Shown: in pieces, positions 15,912 to 24,202 of the stretch
How positions within the stretch are numbered: the first letter of the stretch is position 1
Layout: every line of letters begins with the position of its first letter
Origin: Halorubrum salsamenti
Lineage (GTDB): Archaea > Halobacteriota > Halobacteria > Halobacteriales > Haloferacaceae
NCBI RefSeq assembly: GCF_007671685.1
Contig: NZ_VCNL01000001.1
Coordinates: forward strand, 1-64,000
Direction: 5' to 3'
Length of the DNA stretch: 64,000 bases
Position numbers and translations under genes: made by a program
The notes under the pieces: model-generated
What the model was told of the DNA's origin: nothing
Seen by the model: the letters and a program-made list of their open reading frames with translations, nothing else
Databases searched by the model: none

Positions 15912-16555
15912 GCGAACGATCCGTATCCAAGAGCAGAGAACAGAAGCGCTGGTACTCCGTGCTGGCGCCCGAACAGTTCGACCGGCAGGAGCTCGGCGAG
16001 ACGCTCGCCGAGGAGCCCGACCAGGTCGTCGGCCGCACGATCACGACGACGCTGGGCGAGCTGACCGGCGACTCCGGCGCGAACAACACGAAGCTCACGT
16101 TCAAGATCACCGACGTGGGCAGCGACACGGCCTACACCGAGTTCATCAAGTACGAGCTCACGCGGGACTACCTGCGCTCGCTCGTCCGCCGCGGCGCCTC
16201 GAAGGTCGAGGCGTCGATCACGGTGCTGACGACGGACGACTACCGCATCCGCGTGCAGCCCGTCGCGCTGACGACGAAGAAGGCCGACCGCTCGCAGGAG
16301 AAGGCGATCCGCCGCGTCATGATCGACAAGGTCCACGCGGCCGCCGAGGACCGCACCTTCGAGTCGTTCGTCGACGCCATCGTCGACGGGAACCTCTCCT
16401 CGGCCATCTACGGCGAGGCGAAGCTGATCTACCCGCTTCGCCGCGTCGAGGTCCAGAAGCTGACCCTCGAAGCGCGCCCGTCCGAGGTCGCCGCCGAGGA
16501 GGAGACCGCCGTCGACGTCGACGCCGAGGAAGTGGCCGTCGACGCCGACGAGTAA
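15908..16555 (+). CDS. rps3ae: 30S ribosomal protein S3Ae (eS1)
   Basis: 215-residue archaeal eS1. Conserved parts: KRWYSVLAPEQFDRQELGETLA, VGRTITTTLGELTGD, YTEFIKYELTRDYLRSLVRRGASKV, and the C-terminal SAIYGEAKLIYPLRRVEVQKL. It sits on the platform of the small subunit near the mRNA exit. The acidic C-terminal tail (AAEEETAVDVDAEEVAVDADE) is a haloarchaeal feature. The ATG at 15908 overlaps the Pcc1 stop; the upstream open frame to 15119 is a shadow of the RecJ-like gene. Confidence 0.97.
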   Translation: MSERSVSKSREQKRWYSVLAPEQFDRQELGETLAEEPDQVVGRTITTTLGELTGDSGANNTKLTFKITDVGSDTAYTEFIKYELTRDYLRSLVRRGASKVEASITVLTTDDYRIRVQPVALTTKKADRSQEKAIRRVMIDKVHAAAEDRTFESFVDAIVDGNLSSAIYGEAKLIYPLRRVEVQKLTLEARPSEVAAEEETAVDVDAEEVAVDADE

Positions 16556-16640
16556 CGCCTCGCCGAGCGGACCCGCAGCTTTCCCGTTTATCAGTCGCCC
16601 AGCGGCGGCGCTGGCGTGAGATCGTGGAAGCGATATCGAT

Positions 16641-16714
16641 GCGGTGGCGCGCGCCTCCGAGTGGCTGGGGCTTTGGAGGCGTTCAACGTCGATCGACAGT
16701 CAACGATTTATAAA
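16641..16714 (+). repeat. Dispersed structured element, short copy C (5' box joined to 3' module)
   Basis: GCGGTGGCGCGCGCCTCCGAG is joined straight to TGGCTGGGGCTTTGGAGGCG and ends in TTTATAAA (16707-16714), 8 bases from the acetyltransferase stop. All the central stems of the full copies are absent. The two ends form a hairpin of their own: CGCCTCC pairs with GGAGGCG around the GGCTGGGGCTTT loop. It may be an internal-deletion derivative or the minimal unit. It lies between two convergent genes. Confidence 0.6.
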
Positions 16715-16722
16715 CCGTTCAC

Positions 16723-17295
16723 TCACTCCACGTCTCGCGTCAACTGCTTACGGTACGGCTCGAACCCCTGTATCTCGTAGAACGCTATCGCTCGCTCGTT
16801 ATCCACGTCGACGTCCAGCCGGAGCTCGTCGCAGCCCTGGTCACGCGCATCCGCCTCGGCGCGCTCGACCAGCCGCCCCGCGATCCCGGTCCCGCGGTAC
16901 GCCTCGCTGACGTAGATGTCGCCGACTACGAGCCGGTCGGGGCGGTCGAACACCGTGGGACACCTGTCGACGCTCGTCGAGACGAACGCCGCGAGATCGC
17001 GGTCCGGATCCGGGACGCCGACGGACGCGGGGTCCTCGGGGTCGAGGCGAGCGGGGTCGATGTCGTCCGCGCCGACCCCGGCGTCGACCGCGACGACCCA
17101 CGTCCGGTAGTCGTCGTTCTCCCGGAGCAGGTCGAGCCGGAACTCGGTCTCCGCGGCGATCAGCTCCTCGTCGGGCCGGTCCGCGAGCGCGTGCGCCTCG
17201 ACGTTCGCCGCGAGGTCGCGGTGGTACGGCAGCCACAGGTCCGCCGCGTAGCGCTCGGCGGCGGCCTCGGTGGCCGGCAGGCGTCGGATCTCCAT
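16723..17295 (-). CDS. GNAT-family N-acetyltransferase
   Basis: 190 residues with the GNAT fold. The acetyl-CoA binding motif is [31 protein letters not shown] (R/Q-x-x-G-x-G/A form), followed by [29 protein letters not shown]. The substrate is unknown. The ATG at 17295 is chosen over 62 further open codons because those overlap the upstream region of the divergent rpoL gene and do not resemble the family. Its 3' end abuts structured element C. Confidence 0.88.
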   Translation of the reverse strand: MEIRRLPATEAAAERYAADLWLPYHRDLAANVEAHALADRPDEELIAAETEFRLDLLRENDDYRTWVVAVDAGVGADDIDPARLDPEDPASVGVPDPDRDLAAFVSTSVDRCPTVFDRPDRLVVGDIYVSEAYRGTGIAGRLVERAEADARDQGCDELRLDVDVDNERAIAFYEIQGFEPYRKQLTRDVE

Positions 17296-17407
17296 ACGGC
17301 GGCCACCGGAGCCGGCGGCATACGCTTTCGGGTCGCGTGCGGGCCGTCGCAGCTCTCGATATTCGGGAGACGAAAGCTTGAAACGCCGCTCGCTCGACTT
17401 CACGGAC

Positions 17408-17686
17408 ATGGAACTGCGGGTCATCGAGAAGACCGACACGGAACTCCGCATCGAGATCGCCGGCGAGGACCACACGTTCATGAACGTGCTGAAGGGCGTC
17501 CTGCTGGAGACCGACGACGTCGCGGCCGCGACCTACGACATGAACCCCGAGCAGTCCGGCGGTCAGACGGAGCCGGTGCTGACGGTGAAATCCGAGTCCG
17601 GCGACCCGCTCGACGTGCTCGCCGACGCCGCGGAGTCGATCACTGACCGAACGGACGCGCTGCGCGACGCCGTGAAGGCGGCCTGA
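17408..17686 (+). CDS. rpoL: DNA-directed RNA polymerase subunit L (Rpo11)
   Basis: 92-residue Rpo11, partner of subunit D in the assembly platform of the archaeal polymerase and related to eukaryotic RPB11. The start [34 protein letters not shown] and the helix ending [14 protein letters not shown] are typical. The ATG at 17408 is chosen because upstream codons (17270-17407) are intergenic in character. It is divergent from the acetyltransferase gene and alone on its strand. Confidence 0.96.
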   Translation: MELRVIEKTDTELRIEIAGEDHTFMNVLKGVLLETDDVAAATYDMNPEQSGGQTEPVLTVKSESGDPLDVLADAAESITDRTDALRDAVKAA

Positions 17687-17833
17687 CCTCCGGGCCGAAT
17701 CCGTCCGATCTGAATCCGGGCTGAGACGACGGGAGCCTCCGAGCGTCTTTTCGCACACTTCCGCTGCCCCGCAAGTCGCTCGGCCGGGGATACGAGGGGC
17801 ATACCTAAGTGCCGACTCCCGAAACGTGGGGGT

Positions 17834-18880
17834 ATGCCGCCGAGCGTACTCATGCTGGGATGGGGGTACCCGCCGAACATCACCGGCGGGCTCGACGTCC
17901 ACGTCGGTGAACTGTTCTCCGGGCTCCGCGACGATCTCGGGGTGGAGGCCGCCCTCGTGTTGCCCGCGGAGTTCGCGCCGGACGACGAGCCGGGGATCGA
18001 GCCCGTCGAGACCGGGGAGGGCGACGTCGCGGCCCGGGTCGACCGCCTCAGCGACCGGTTCGCCGAACTCGCTCCCGACTACGACGTGATCCACACGCAC
18101 GACTGGTTTGGCTACGGCCCCGGCCGACAGGCCGCCCGCGCGTCGGACGCGACGTGGGTGTCGTCGTTCCACTCGCTCGCGAGCGACCGCAACATCGACC
18201 CGCCGACCCGCGAGGTCGAGACCGAGCGCCGCCTCGCGAACGCCGCGGACACCAACATCGCGGTCAGCGAACTCGTCCGCGAGGACATCCGCGAGCTGTA
18301 CGACGCCGACTCCCGCGTCGTGTACAACGGCTTTTCGACGCCGAAATTCTCCGGGAAAGACGTCCGCGAAGACCTCGACATCGACGGCGAGATGCTGTTT
18401 TTCGTCGGCCGACACACCGACCAGAAGGGGATCTCGCACCTGCTGTACGCGGTGCGGAAGCTTCACCGTCCCGACGTGACCCTCGTCGTCGGCGGGTCGG
18501 GCCATCAGACCGACCAGCTGAAGCGGTTCGCCGAGCTGCTCGGCATCGAAGACCGCGTCGAGTTCGTCGGCTACGTCCCGGAAGCGGAACTCGGCGACTA
18601 CTACGCCGCCGCCGACGCGTTCGTCTCGCCCTCGTACGCGGAGCCGTTCGGAATTACGATCACCGAGGCGCTCGAGGCCGGGACGCAGGTCGTCGCGACC
18701 CGATCGGGCGTCGCGGAGGTACTCCCTGACAACTGCCTCGTCGAGGTCGAGGTCGATTCGGAGTCGATCGTCGACGGGATCGCGACCGCGCTCGACCGCG
18801 AGCAGCCCCCGGAGTACGAGCGTCGCGAGTGGTCGGACGTCACCGAGGACACGCTGGCCGTGTACGAGGACGTGGCATAG
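17834..18880 (+). CDS. Glycosyltransferase family 4 protein
   Basis: 348-residue GT-B glycosyltransferase. The N-terminal lobe starts MLGWGYPPNITGGLDVHVGEL, the donor/acceptor loop also seen in glycogen/starch-synthase-like GT4/GT5 enzymes. The C-terminal lobe has FFVGRHTDQKGISHLLYAV and the E-x7-E region EPFGITITEALEAG, which binds the nucleotide-sugar ribose and phosphates. A His-rich HTHDWFGYGPGRQA segment lies between. The acceptor is unknown. No glycosylation cluster surrounds it, so a stand-alone role such as glucan or glycolipid synthesis is a guess. Confidence 0.85.
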   Translation: MPPSVLMLGWGYPPNITGGLDVHVGELFSGLRDDLGVEAALVLPAEFAPDDEPGIEPVETGEGDVAARVDRLSDRFAELAPDYDVIHTHDWFGYGPGRQAARASDATWVSSFHSLASDRNIDPPTREVETERRLANAADTNIAVSELVREDIRELYDADSRVVYNGFSTPKFSGKDVREDLDIDGEMLFFVGRHTDQKGISHLLYAVRKLHRPDVTLVVGGSGHQTDQLKRFAELLGIEDRVEFVGYVPEAELGDYYAAADAFVSPSYAEPFGITITEALEAGTQVVATRSGVAEVLPDNCLVEVEVDSESIVDGIATALDREQPPEYERREWSDVTEDTLAVYEDVA

Positions 18881-18917
18881 GACGCGCCGGAACCGGTTCG
18901 CCGATCGCTTTCGACCG

Positions 18918-19241
18918 CTACTCCTTGTCGTCGCCGCGGTACACGTCGAACTCGGTGGCCGTCTCCGGATGCGTGATCCGGAACCCCTCCGCGGTCTCGA
19001 CCACGCCGCGGGTGCTTCCTGCCCCGCCGCCGTACGGGCTCTCCTCGCCGTCGATCCCGCTTCCCCCCTGATACGGCGAGGTGTACGGCGAGTCTGACAC
19101 GGGCTCGTCGAAGTCCTCCGGCGGGAGGTAGATCCGCTCGCCGCTCGCGGAGCGAACGACGACGGCGACGTCGCGGGTCCCGGTCACGTCGATGACGGTC
19201 CGCTCCTCCGTGACGCGCGTGTCGATGTCGATCTCGTCCAT
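18918..19241 (-). CDS. Uncharacterised haloarchaeal protein with Gly/Ser/Tyr-rich linker
   Basis: 107 residues. Two short beta-rich halves (VTEERTVIDVTGTRDVAVVVRSASGERIYLPPEDF and VVETAEGFRITHPETATEFDVYRG) are joined by a flexible segment rich in Ser, Pro, Tyr and Gly (about residues 48-75). It belongs to a haloarchaea-specific family that I cannot tie to a function. The ATG at 19241 is chosen over 20 more open codons. It converges with the glycosyltransferase gene and diverges from the RPA operon. Confidence 0.65.
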   Translation of the reverse strand: MDEIDIDTRVTEERTVIDVTGTRDVAVVVRSASGERIYLPPEDFDEPVSDSPYTSPYQGGSGIDGEESPYGGGAGSTRGVVETAEGFRITHPETATEFDVYRGDDKE

Positions 19242-19294
19242 ACCCCACGTTGCGCACGGAGGTGGTTTAGCCCTACCGGCGGTCGAACGCGGCG

Positions 19295-19349
19295 GCGTCA
19301 CGTGGGACTGGGAGGAGCCGCGTCACGTGGGGTTGGGAGGAGCCGCGTC
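19295..19349. repeat. 25-bp imperfect tandem repeat upstream of the RPA operon
   Basis: GCGTCACGTGGGACTGGGAGGAGCC-type units start at 19295, 19320 and (partial) 19345. The first two differ at two positions. Each contains the palindrome CACGTG. The array ends about 60 bases before the rpa1 ATG, so it may affect its promoter. Confidence 0.6.
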
Positions 19350-19410
19350 GCGGAGGCGAGCCGGTAGGGGTGGTGAACCCTTTTGTGCGGTCGCGTCGAA
19401 GCCGGACTCG

Positions 19411-20685
19411 ATGGACGTCAACAGCCATGCCGAGGAGCTCGCCTCCGACCTCGGTGTCGACAAAGAGGAGGTCAAAGAGGACCTGCAGAACCTACTGGAG
19501 TACAGCGTCCCGATCGACGAGGCCAAACAGAGTGTCCGCCGGAAGCACGGCGGCGGAGGCGGCGGCTCGACGCCGACGCCCGACGCCGTCGACGTGGACG
19601 AGATCACCACCGACCACGACGGCGTGACGGTCACCGTTCGCGTGCTCACGCAGGGGACCCGTACGATCCGGTACCAGGGCGACGACCTCACGATCCGCGA
19701 GGGAGAGATCGCCGACGAGACCGGCGTCATCTCCTACACCGCGTGGCAGGACTTCGGGTTCGAGCCGGGCGACTCGCTGACGATCGGCAACGCCGGCGTC
19801 CGGGAGTGGGAGGGCGCGCCGGAGCTCAACCTCAACGACTCGACCACCGTCGCCATCGCCGACGAGCCGGTCGAGGTCGATCGGGAGGTCGGCGGCGACC
19901 GGAGCCTCGTCGACATCGACGCGGGCGACCGCGGCCGCAACGTCGAGGTCCGCGTGCTGGAGGTCGACGAGAAGACGATCTCCGGGCGGGACGGCGAGAC
20001 GGAGATCCTGGAGGGCGTCGTCGGCGACGCGACCGCGAAGCTCCCCTTCACCGACTGGCAGCCCCGCTCCGAGCTGAAGCCGGGCGCGGATCTCCGGATC
20101 GAGGACGTGTACGTCCGGGAGTTCCGCGGCGTGCCCTCGATCAACCTCACCGAGTTCTCGACGGTGACGCCGCTCCCCGACCCCGTCGAAGTCGCCGAGG
20201 ATGCCCCTCGCCTCTCGGTCGCTGAGGCGGTCGGCTCCGGCGGAATGTTCGACGTGGAGATCGTCGGCAACGTCCTCGAAATTCGGGACGGCTCCGGGCT
20301 CATCGAGCGCTGTCCGGAGTGCGGCCGCGTGGTCCAGAACGGGCAGTGCCGGAGCCACGGCGACGTGGACGGCGAGGACGACCTCCGCGTGAAGGCGATC
20401 GTCGACGACGGCACCGACACCGTCACGGTCGTGCTCGACGACGAGCTCACCGCCGAGGTGTACGGCGGCGGCCTCGACGACGCCCTCGACGCCGCGAAGG
20501 ACGCGATGGACAAGGAGGTCGTCGCCGAGGAGATCGCCGACTCGCTGGTCGGGCGCGCGTATCGCGTCCGCGGGAACCTCTCGGTCGACGACTACGGCGC
20601 CAACCTCGACGCCAGCGAGTTCGAACTCGCGGACGACGACCCGGCCGACCACGCCCGCGCCGCGCTCGCGGAGGTGGGCGAATGA
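19411..20685 (+). CDS. rpa1: Replication protein A, Rpa1-type single-strand DNA binding protein
   Basis: 424 residues. A short N-terminal helical region is followed by a Gly-rich linker near residue 50 and three OB-fold segments (about 60-150, 170-260 and 275-420). The last contains a zinc-binding site CPECGRVVQNGQCRSH (CxxC...CxxH). Archaeal RPA coats single-stranded DNA in replication and repair. The gene order rpa1-rpap1-rpe matches the operon described in Haloferax volcanii, which supports the Rpa1 assignment. The ATG at 19411 is chosen because upstream codons lie in the repeat region. The stop overlaps the next start (ATGA, 20682-20685). Confidence 0.93.
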   Translation: MDVNSHAEELASDLGVDKEEVKEDLQNLLEYSVPIDEAKQSVRRKHGGGGGGSTPTPDAVDVDEITTDHDGVTVTVRVLTQGTRTIRYQGDDLTIREGEIADETGVISYTAWQDFGFEPGDSLTIGNAGVREWEGAPELNLNDSTTVAIADEPVEVDREVGGDRSLVDIDAGDRGRNVEVRVLEVDEKTISGRDGETEILEGVVGDATAKLPFTDWQPRSELKPGADLRIEDVYVREFRGVPSINLTEFSTVTPLPDPVEVAEDAPRLSVAEAVGSGGMFDVEIVGNVLEIRDGSGLIERCPECGRVVQNGQCRSHGDVDGEDDLRVKAIVDDGTDTVTVVLDDELTAEVYGGGLDDALDAAKDAMDKEVVAEEIADSLVGRAYRVRGNLSVDDYGANLDASEFELADDDPADHARAALAEVGE

Positions 20686-22292
20686 GCGACGACGGGCCGG
20701 GCGCCCGCGAGGTCGCTCACCGCGTGTTCGCCGCCGAGTTCGACGACGCCTCGATCTCGTACTCCGAGAGCGACGAGGAGCGCGCCCCCAACTACGTCGT
20801 CACGCCGACCGGCGCGCGCGTGAACCGGCTGTTCGTCGCGGGCGTGCTCACCGAGATCGAGCGCGTGAACGACGAGACGCGCCGCGGGCGGGTCGTCGAC
20901 CCCTCCGGGGCGTTCGTCACCTACGCCGGCCAGTACCAGCCGGAAGCGCAGACGTTCCTCGAACGCGCCGAGCCGCCGGCGTTCGTCGCGCTCACGGGGA
21001 AGGCGCGCACCTTCGAGCCGGAGGACTCCGACCGGGTGTTCACCTCGGTCCGCCCCGAGAGCCTCAACGCGGTCGACGCCGACACCCGGGACCGCTGGGT
21101 CGTCTCCGCCGCGGAGGCCACCCTCGACCGCCTCGCGGTGTTCGCGAAAGCCCTCGAATCGGACCTCCGCGGCGAGGAGCTCCGCGCGGCCCTCGAATCG
21201 GGCGGCGCGGCCGCGTCGCTGGCGGCCGGGATCCCGAAGGCGATCGACCACTACGACACCTCGACCGCCTACGTCGAGGCGCTCCGGCGGCTCGCCGTCG
21301 ACGCCTTAGAGCTGATCGCCGGCGACCGCGACGAGGTGCGTTCGCTCGATATCGCGCCCGATGCGGGCGGCGAGGCCGCGATCGGCTCGCTCCCGGAGAC
21401 GGACGTGACGATCGAGGCGCCGCCGGAGCCGGTCGGCGACGAGGGAATGGCGGAATCGGAAGGCGAGCCGATCGCCGCCGAATCGGACGACCCCACTGCA
21501 GAGTCGGAGCCGGCGGTGACTGGTGAGGAGCCGGCCGAGGCAGCCGGAACGACGGAGACGAGCGACTCCGGATCGATCGACACGGACTCGACCGATTCCG
21601 ACGCCGCCGACACCGCTGAGGCCGCCACCACCGCTGACACCGCTGAGGCCGCCACCACCGCTGACACCGCTGAGGCCGCCACCACCGCTGACACCGCGGC
21701 TGTCGATTCCGAGCCCGAACCCGGCGACGAGAGCGACGGGCTCGGCGACTTCGACGCCGGGACGGCCGACCTCGGAACGGACGATGCCGGGACGGATGAC
21801 ACCGGGACCGACCTCGACGAGCCGTCGACCGAGCCCGCGCCCGACGAGATGTACGAACTCGACGAGGAGGAGCGTGAGGAGATCGAGTCGGAGTTCGGCA
21901 CGGACTTCTCGACCGGGAGCGAGGTCGACGAGCCGGGCGAGGCCGATATCGACGTTCCAGATCCCGAGGAGATGGACGAGCCCCCGGCCGAGGAGGGCAC
22001 CGCGACGTCAGCGGACGCCGAGGAGTCGGACGCCACCGCTCCGGCCCCAGCGAGTGAGACGCCGGCGGACGACGAAGCGAGCGAGACGGCCGGCGACCTC
22101 GACCTCGAAGCCGCCGTTATCGACGCGATGGACGCGCTCGACGACGGCGACGGCGCCGAGCGCGAGGCGGTCGTCGAGGCGGTCGTCGACGACCACGGCG
22201 TCGCCGCCGACGCGGTCGAGGACGCGATCCAGGACGCGCTGATGAGCGGGAAGTGTTACGAGCCCGGCGACGGCGTCCTCAAGCCGATCTGA
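20682..22292 (+). CDS. rpap1: RPA-associated protein Rpap1
   Basis: 536 residues. An N-terminal OB-fold domain (about residues 10-120: EVAHRVFAAEFDDASISYSE...LFVAGVLTEIERVNDE) precedes a helical region to about 225. Next is a disordered, very acidic linker of about 230 residues, then a C-terminal domain of about 60 residues (ETAGDLDLEAAVIDAMDAL to KCYEPGDGVLKPI) that looks winged-helix-like. It is the partner of Rpa1. The linker holds three exact 27-bp tandem repeats coding DTAEAATTA. The linker makes it longer than I would expect for the family. Its stop overlaps the phosphoesterase start by one base. Confidence 0.88.
   Translation: MSDDGPGAREVAHRVFAAEFDDASISYSESDEERAPNYVVTPTGARVNRLFVAGVLTEIERVNDETRRGRVVDPSGAFVTYAGQYQPEAQTFLERAEPPAFVALTGKARTFEPEDSDRVFTSVRPESLNAVDADTRDRWVVSAAEATLDRLAVFAKALESDLRGEELRAALESGGAAASLAAGIPKAIDHYDTSTAYVEALRRLAVDALELIAGDRDEVRSLDIAPDAGGEAAIGSLPETDVTIEAPPEPVGDEGMAESEGEPIAAESDDPTAESEPAVTGEEPAEAAGTTETSDSGSIDTDSTDSDAADTAEAATTADTAEAATTADTAEAATTADTAAVDSEPEPGDESDGLGDFDAGTADLGTDDAGTDDTGTDLDEPSTEPAPDEMYELDEEEREEIESEFGTDFSTGSEVDEPGEADIDVPDPEEMDEPPAEEGTATSADAEESDATAPAPASETPADDEASETAGDLDLEAAVIDAMDALDDGDGAEREAVVEAVVDDHGVAADAVEDAIQDALMSGKCYEPGDGVLKPI
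21609..21689 (+). repeat. Three exact 27-bp tandem repeats inside rpap1
   Basis: Units at 21609-21635, 21636-21662 and 21663-21689 encode the peptide DTAEAATTA three times, with a partial fourth unit following. The repeat keeps the reading frame and lengthens the acidic linker by nine residues per copy, so copy number may vary between strains. Confidence 0.95.
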
Positions 22293-23089
22293 TGGCGCCG
22301 GGCGCGTCGCCCGCGGTCGAGCCGGTGGTCGGCGAACCGGCGGCGGTGGCCGACCTCGGCGGCCAGCGCGCGCTGCTGGTCGCCGACGTGCACGCCGGTA
22401 TCGAAGTCGGCCTGCGCTACGAGCGCGGGGTCGAACTCGACGGCCGCGCCGACGAGCGCCGCCAGCGGCTCTGCGCCCTGATCGCCGAGACCGACGCCGA
22501 CCGGCTGGTGGTCCTCGGCGACCTCGCGCACCGGATCGCGGCGCCGGAAGGCGACGAGCGGGAGGAACTCGTCGAACTGATCCGAGCGGTCACGGACCGC
22601 GTCCCGATGACGCTCGTCGAGGGGAACCACGATGCCGGCGTCGCGGAGGCGTTCGCGGACGACATCGACGTGATCGAGGCGGGTGGCGGTGTGCTCGACG
22701 GAGACACGACCACGGACACAGCCGTCGGCGTCCTCCACGGCCACACGTGGCCCGACCCCGACCTGCTCGACGCCGACGTGGTCTGTATGGGTCACGAACA
22801 CCCCCAAGTGCGACTCGAGGACGCGGTCGGCGGATCGCGTGCGGAGCGCGCGTGGCTCCGCGGAACGCTCGATCCGGGGGCGTTTGTGGAGGACGGCGAA
22901 GCCGGCGCAGTCGCCGACGCGGATCCGCCCGAACTCGTCGTCTTCCCCGCGTTCAACGAGCGCTCCGGCGGGACGTGGATCAACGTCGACGGCCAGTCGT
23001 TCCTCGCGCCGTTCCTCCCCGACGCGCTGCCGGCCGGGGACGCCTACCTGCTCGACGGGACGCGGCTCGGGGAGTACCGACGGATCTGA
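22292..23089 (+). CDS. rpe: RPA-operon metallophosphoesterase
   Basis: 265-residue calcineurin-like phosphoesterase, third gene of the rpa1 operon. The metal-site motifs are LLVADVHAGIE (D-x-H), VVLGDLAH (GD), LVEGNHDAG (GNHD), GVLHGHTWP (GH) and CMGHEHPQ (GHxH). Haloarchaeal RPA operons carry such a gene, but its substrate is unknown. The ATG at 22292 shares one base with the rpap1 TGA (TGATG), so the genes are translationally coupled. Confidence 0.9.
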   Translation: MAPGASPAVEPVVGEPAAVADLGGQRALLVADVHAGIEVGLRYERGVELDGRADERRQRLCALIAETDADRLVVLGDLAHRIAAPEGDEREELVELIRAVTDRVPMTLVEGNHDAGVAEAFADDIDVIEAGGGVLDGDTTTDTAVGVLHGHTWPDPDLLDADVVCMGHEHPQVRLEDAVGGSRAERAWLRGTLDPGAFVEDGEAGAVADADPPELVVFPAFNERSGGTWINVDGQSFLAPFLPDALPAGDAYLLDGTRLGEYRRI

Positions 23090-23164
23090 CGGACGCGACA
23101 GTCCCACCGATCCGCTACCCTCCCTCGGCGAGAGCGTTTTCTCTCGCGGGACGAAACGAACCCC

Positions 23165-23746
23165 ATGGTCGTCGACAGCGCGCCGAGCGAGATCGACGAG
23201 GCGGGGTGGCACTGGCTTCGGGTCAAACACGTGACGGGGTTCCCGCGGAACGCTCGCGACGGCTACTTTCCGGAACACGGCGTGACGCGGCCGGCGGCGA
23301 CGACGGAGGCGGACCTGCCGGAGATCGGTGCCGAGGAGGAGTCGCTTCCGGTCGACTCCGCCCCCGAGACCGTCGCCGACGCGGATCGGCTCGCCTTGGA
23401 GACGACGTACCTGAGCGGGAAGTGGCTCGTCGAGCGCCCTCCCGAGACGGTGGACGATCTCTGGAACGCGGTGGTCGACGACGTCGCGGCCGAGCGGTTC
23501 TGGGACGCGAAGGTCTCGACTCGGGCCGGCTGCGAGGCGTTCGACGAGCGGGAGCACGCGATACTCGTGTTCACGCCCAACTACTTCGATGGGGAAGATG
23601 TCGACCGAGTGCGACGCCGGCTCAGAGACGCCCACGGGGTGGCCGAGGAGATCCGATACCGACCGGACGTGTACACGCTTGACGGAGTCCACGAGGAGCG
23701 GCTCGAAGATCTCACCGACTCGGAATCGGCGCGGTTCAGGGCGTGA
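23165..23746 (+). CDS. DUF1917 (Bles03-like) protein, putative phosphothreonine-lyase fold
   Basis: 193 residues, resembling the DUF1917 or Bles03 family annotated as putative phosphothreonine lyase domain. Conserved features include YLSGKWLVERPPETVDDLWNAVVDDVAAERFWDAKVST and ILVFTPNYFDGEDVDRVRRRLRDAHGVAEEIRYRPDVYT. No enzymatic activity is established for the archaeal members. It stands 75 bases after the RPA operon and has its own upstream gap, so co-regulation is unclear. Confidence 0.75.
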   Translation: MVVDSAPSEIDEAGWHWLRVKHVTGFPRNARDGYFPEHGVTRPAATTEADLPEIGAEEESLPVDSAPETVADADRLALETTYLSGKWLVERPPETVDDLWNAVVDDVAAERFWDAKVSTRAGCEAFDEREHAILVFTPNYFDGEDVDRVRRRLRDAHGVAEEIRYRPDVYTLDGVHEERLEDLTDSESARFRA

Positions 23747-23776
23747 GACGGCAGCGACGATTCGCGAGGCTCGCGA

Positions 23777-24202
23777 CTACTCGACAGGCCGGAACCGGAA
23801 CCCGTCCCAGTCCTGGCTCTCGGGCTCGCGGATCCCGGCGCCCGGCTCGCGAAGTTCGTCGGCGTAGACGGGCTCGACGCGGTCGCCGATGTCGACGTCG
23901 AACGTCTCCCCGGAGCCGTCCTCTCGCTCCGCGATCTGCCCGAGCGCGCGGACCGCCGGTCCGTCGTACTCCTCGTCCATGTCGAACTCGACGATTGCGA
24001 GGGTGTTCGGCTCGCGGACGCCCGGCGGCGTCGCCGTCGAGGTCGTCCACGTGAGGATCGTCCCCTCGTACTCCCGGAGGTCGACCGTGCCGACGCGCTC
24101 GGCGCCGTTCGGGCTCACGGTGTGGGGCGGGTACGTGACGGTTCCGTCCGCGTACTCCGCGGCCTCGAAGGTCGGTTCGTCCGCCTGAGTGTTCTCGCTC
24201 AT
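23777..24202 (-). CDS. OB-fold partner of the thiolase (DUF35-like, no zinc ribbon)
   Basis: 141 residues, related to the DUF35 OB-fold proteins that accompany archaeal thiolases. The OB part is GAERVGTVDLREYEGTILTWTTST...NTLAIVEFDMDEEYDGPAVRALGQIAE, ending FDVDIGDRVEPVY and a haloarchaeal tail. The usual rubredoxin-like zinc ribbon in front of the OB fold has no cysteines here. Small OB-fold proteins of this kind are the beta subunits of two-part beta-ketothiolases (PhaA and BktB) in Haloferax mediterranei. It is co-transcribed with the thiolase; the ATG overlaps the thiolase stop (24199-24202). Confidence 0.8.
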   Translation of the reverse strand: MSENTQADEPTFEAAEYADGTVTYPPHTVSPNGAERVGTVDLREYEGTILTWTTSTATPPGVREPNTLAIVEFDMDEEYDGPAVRALGQIAEREDGSGETFDVDIGDRVEPVYADELREPGAGIREPESQDWDGFRFRPVE

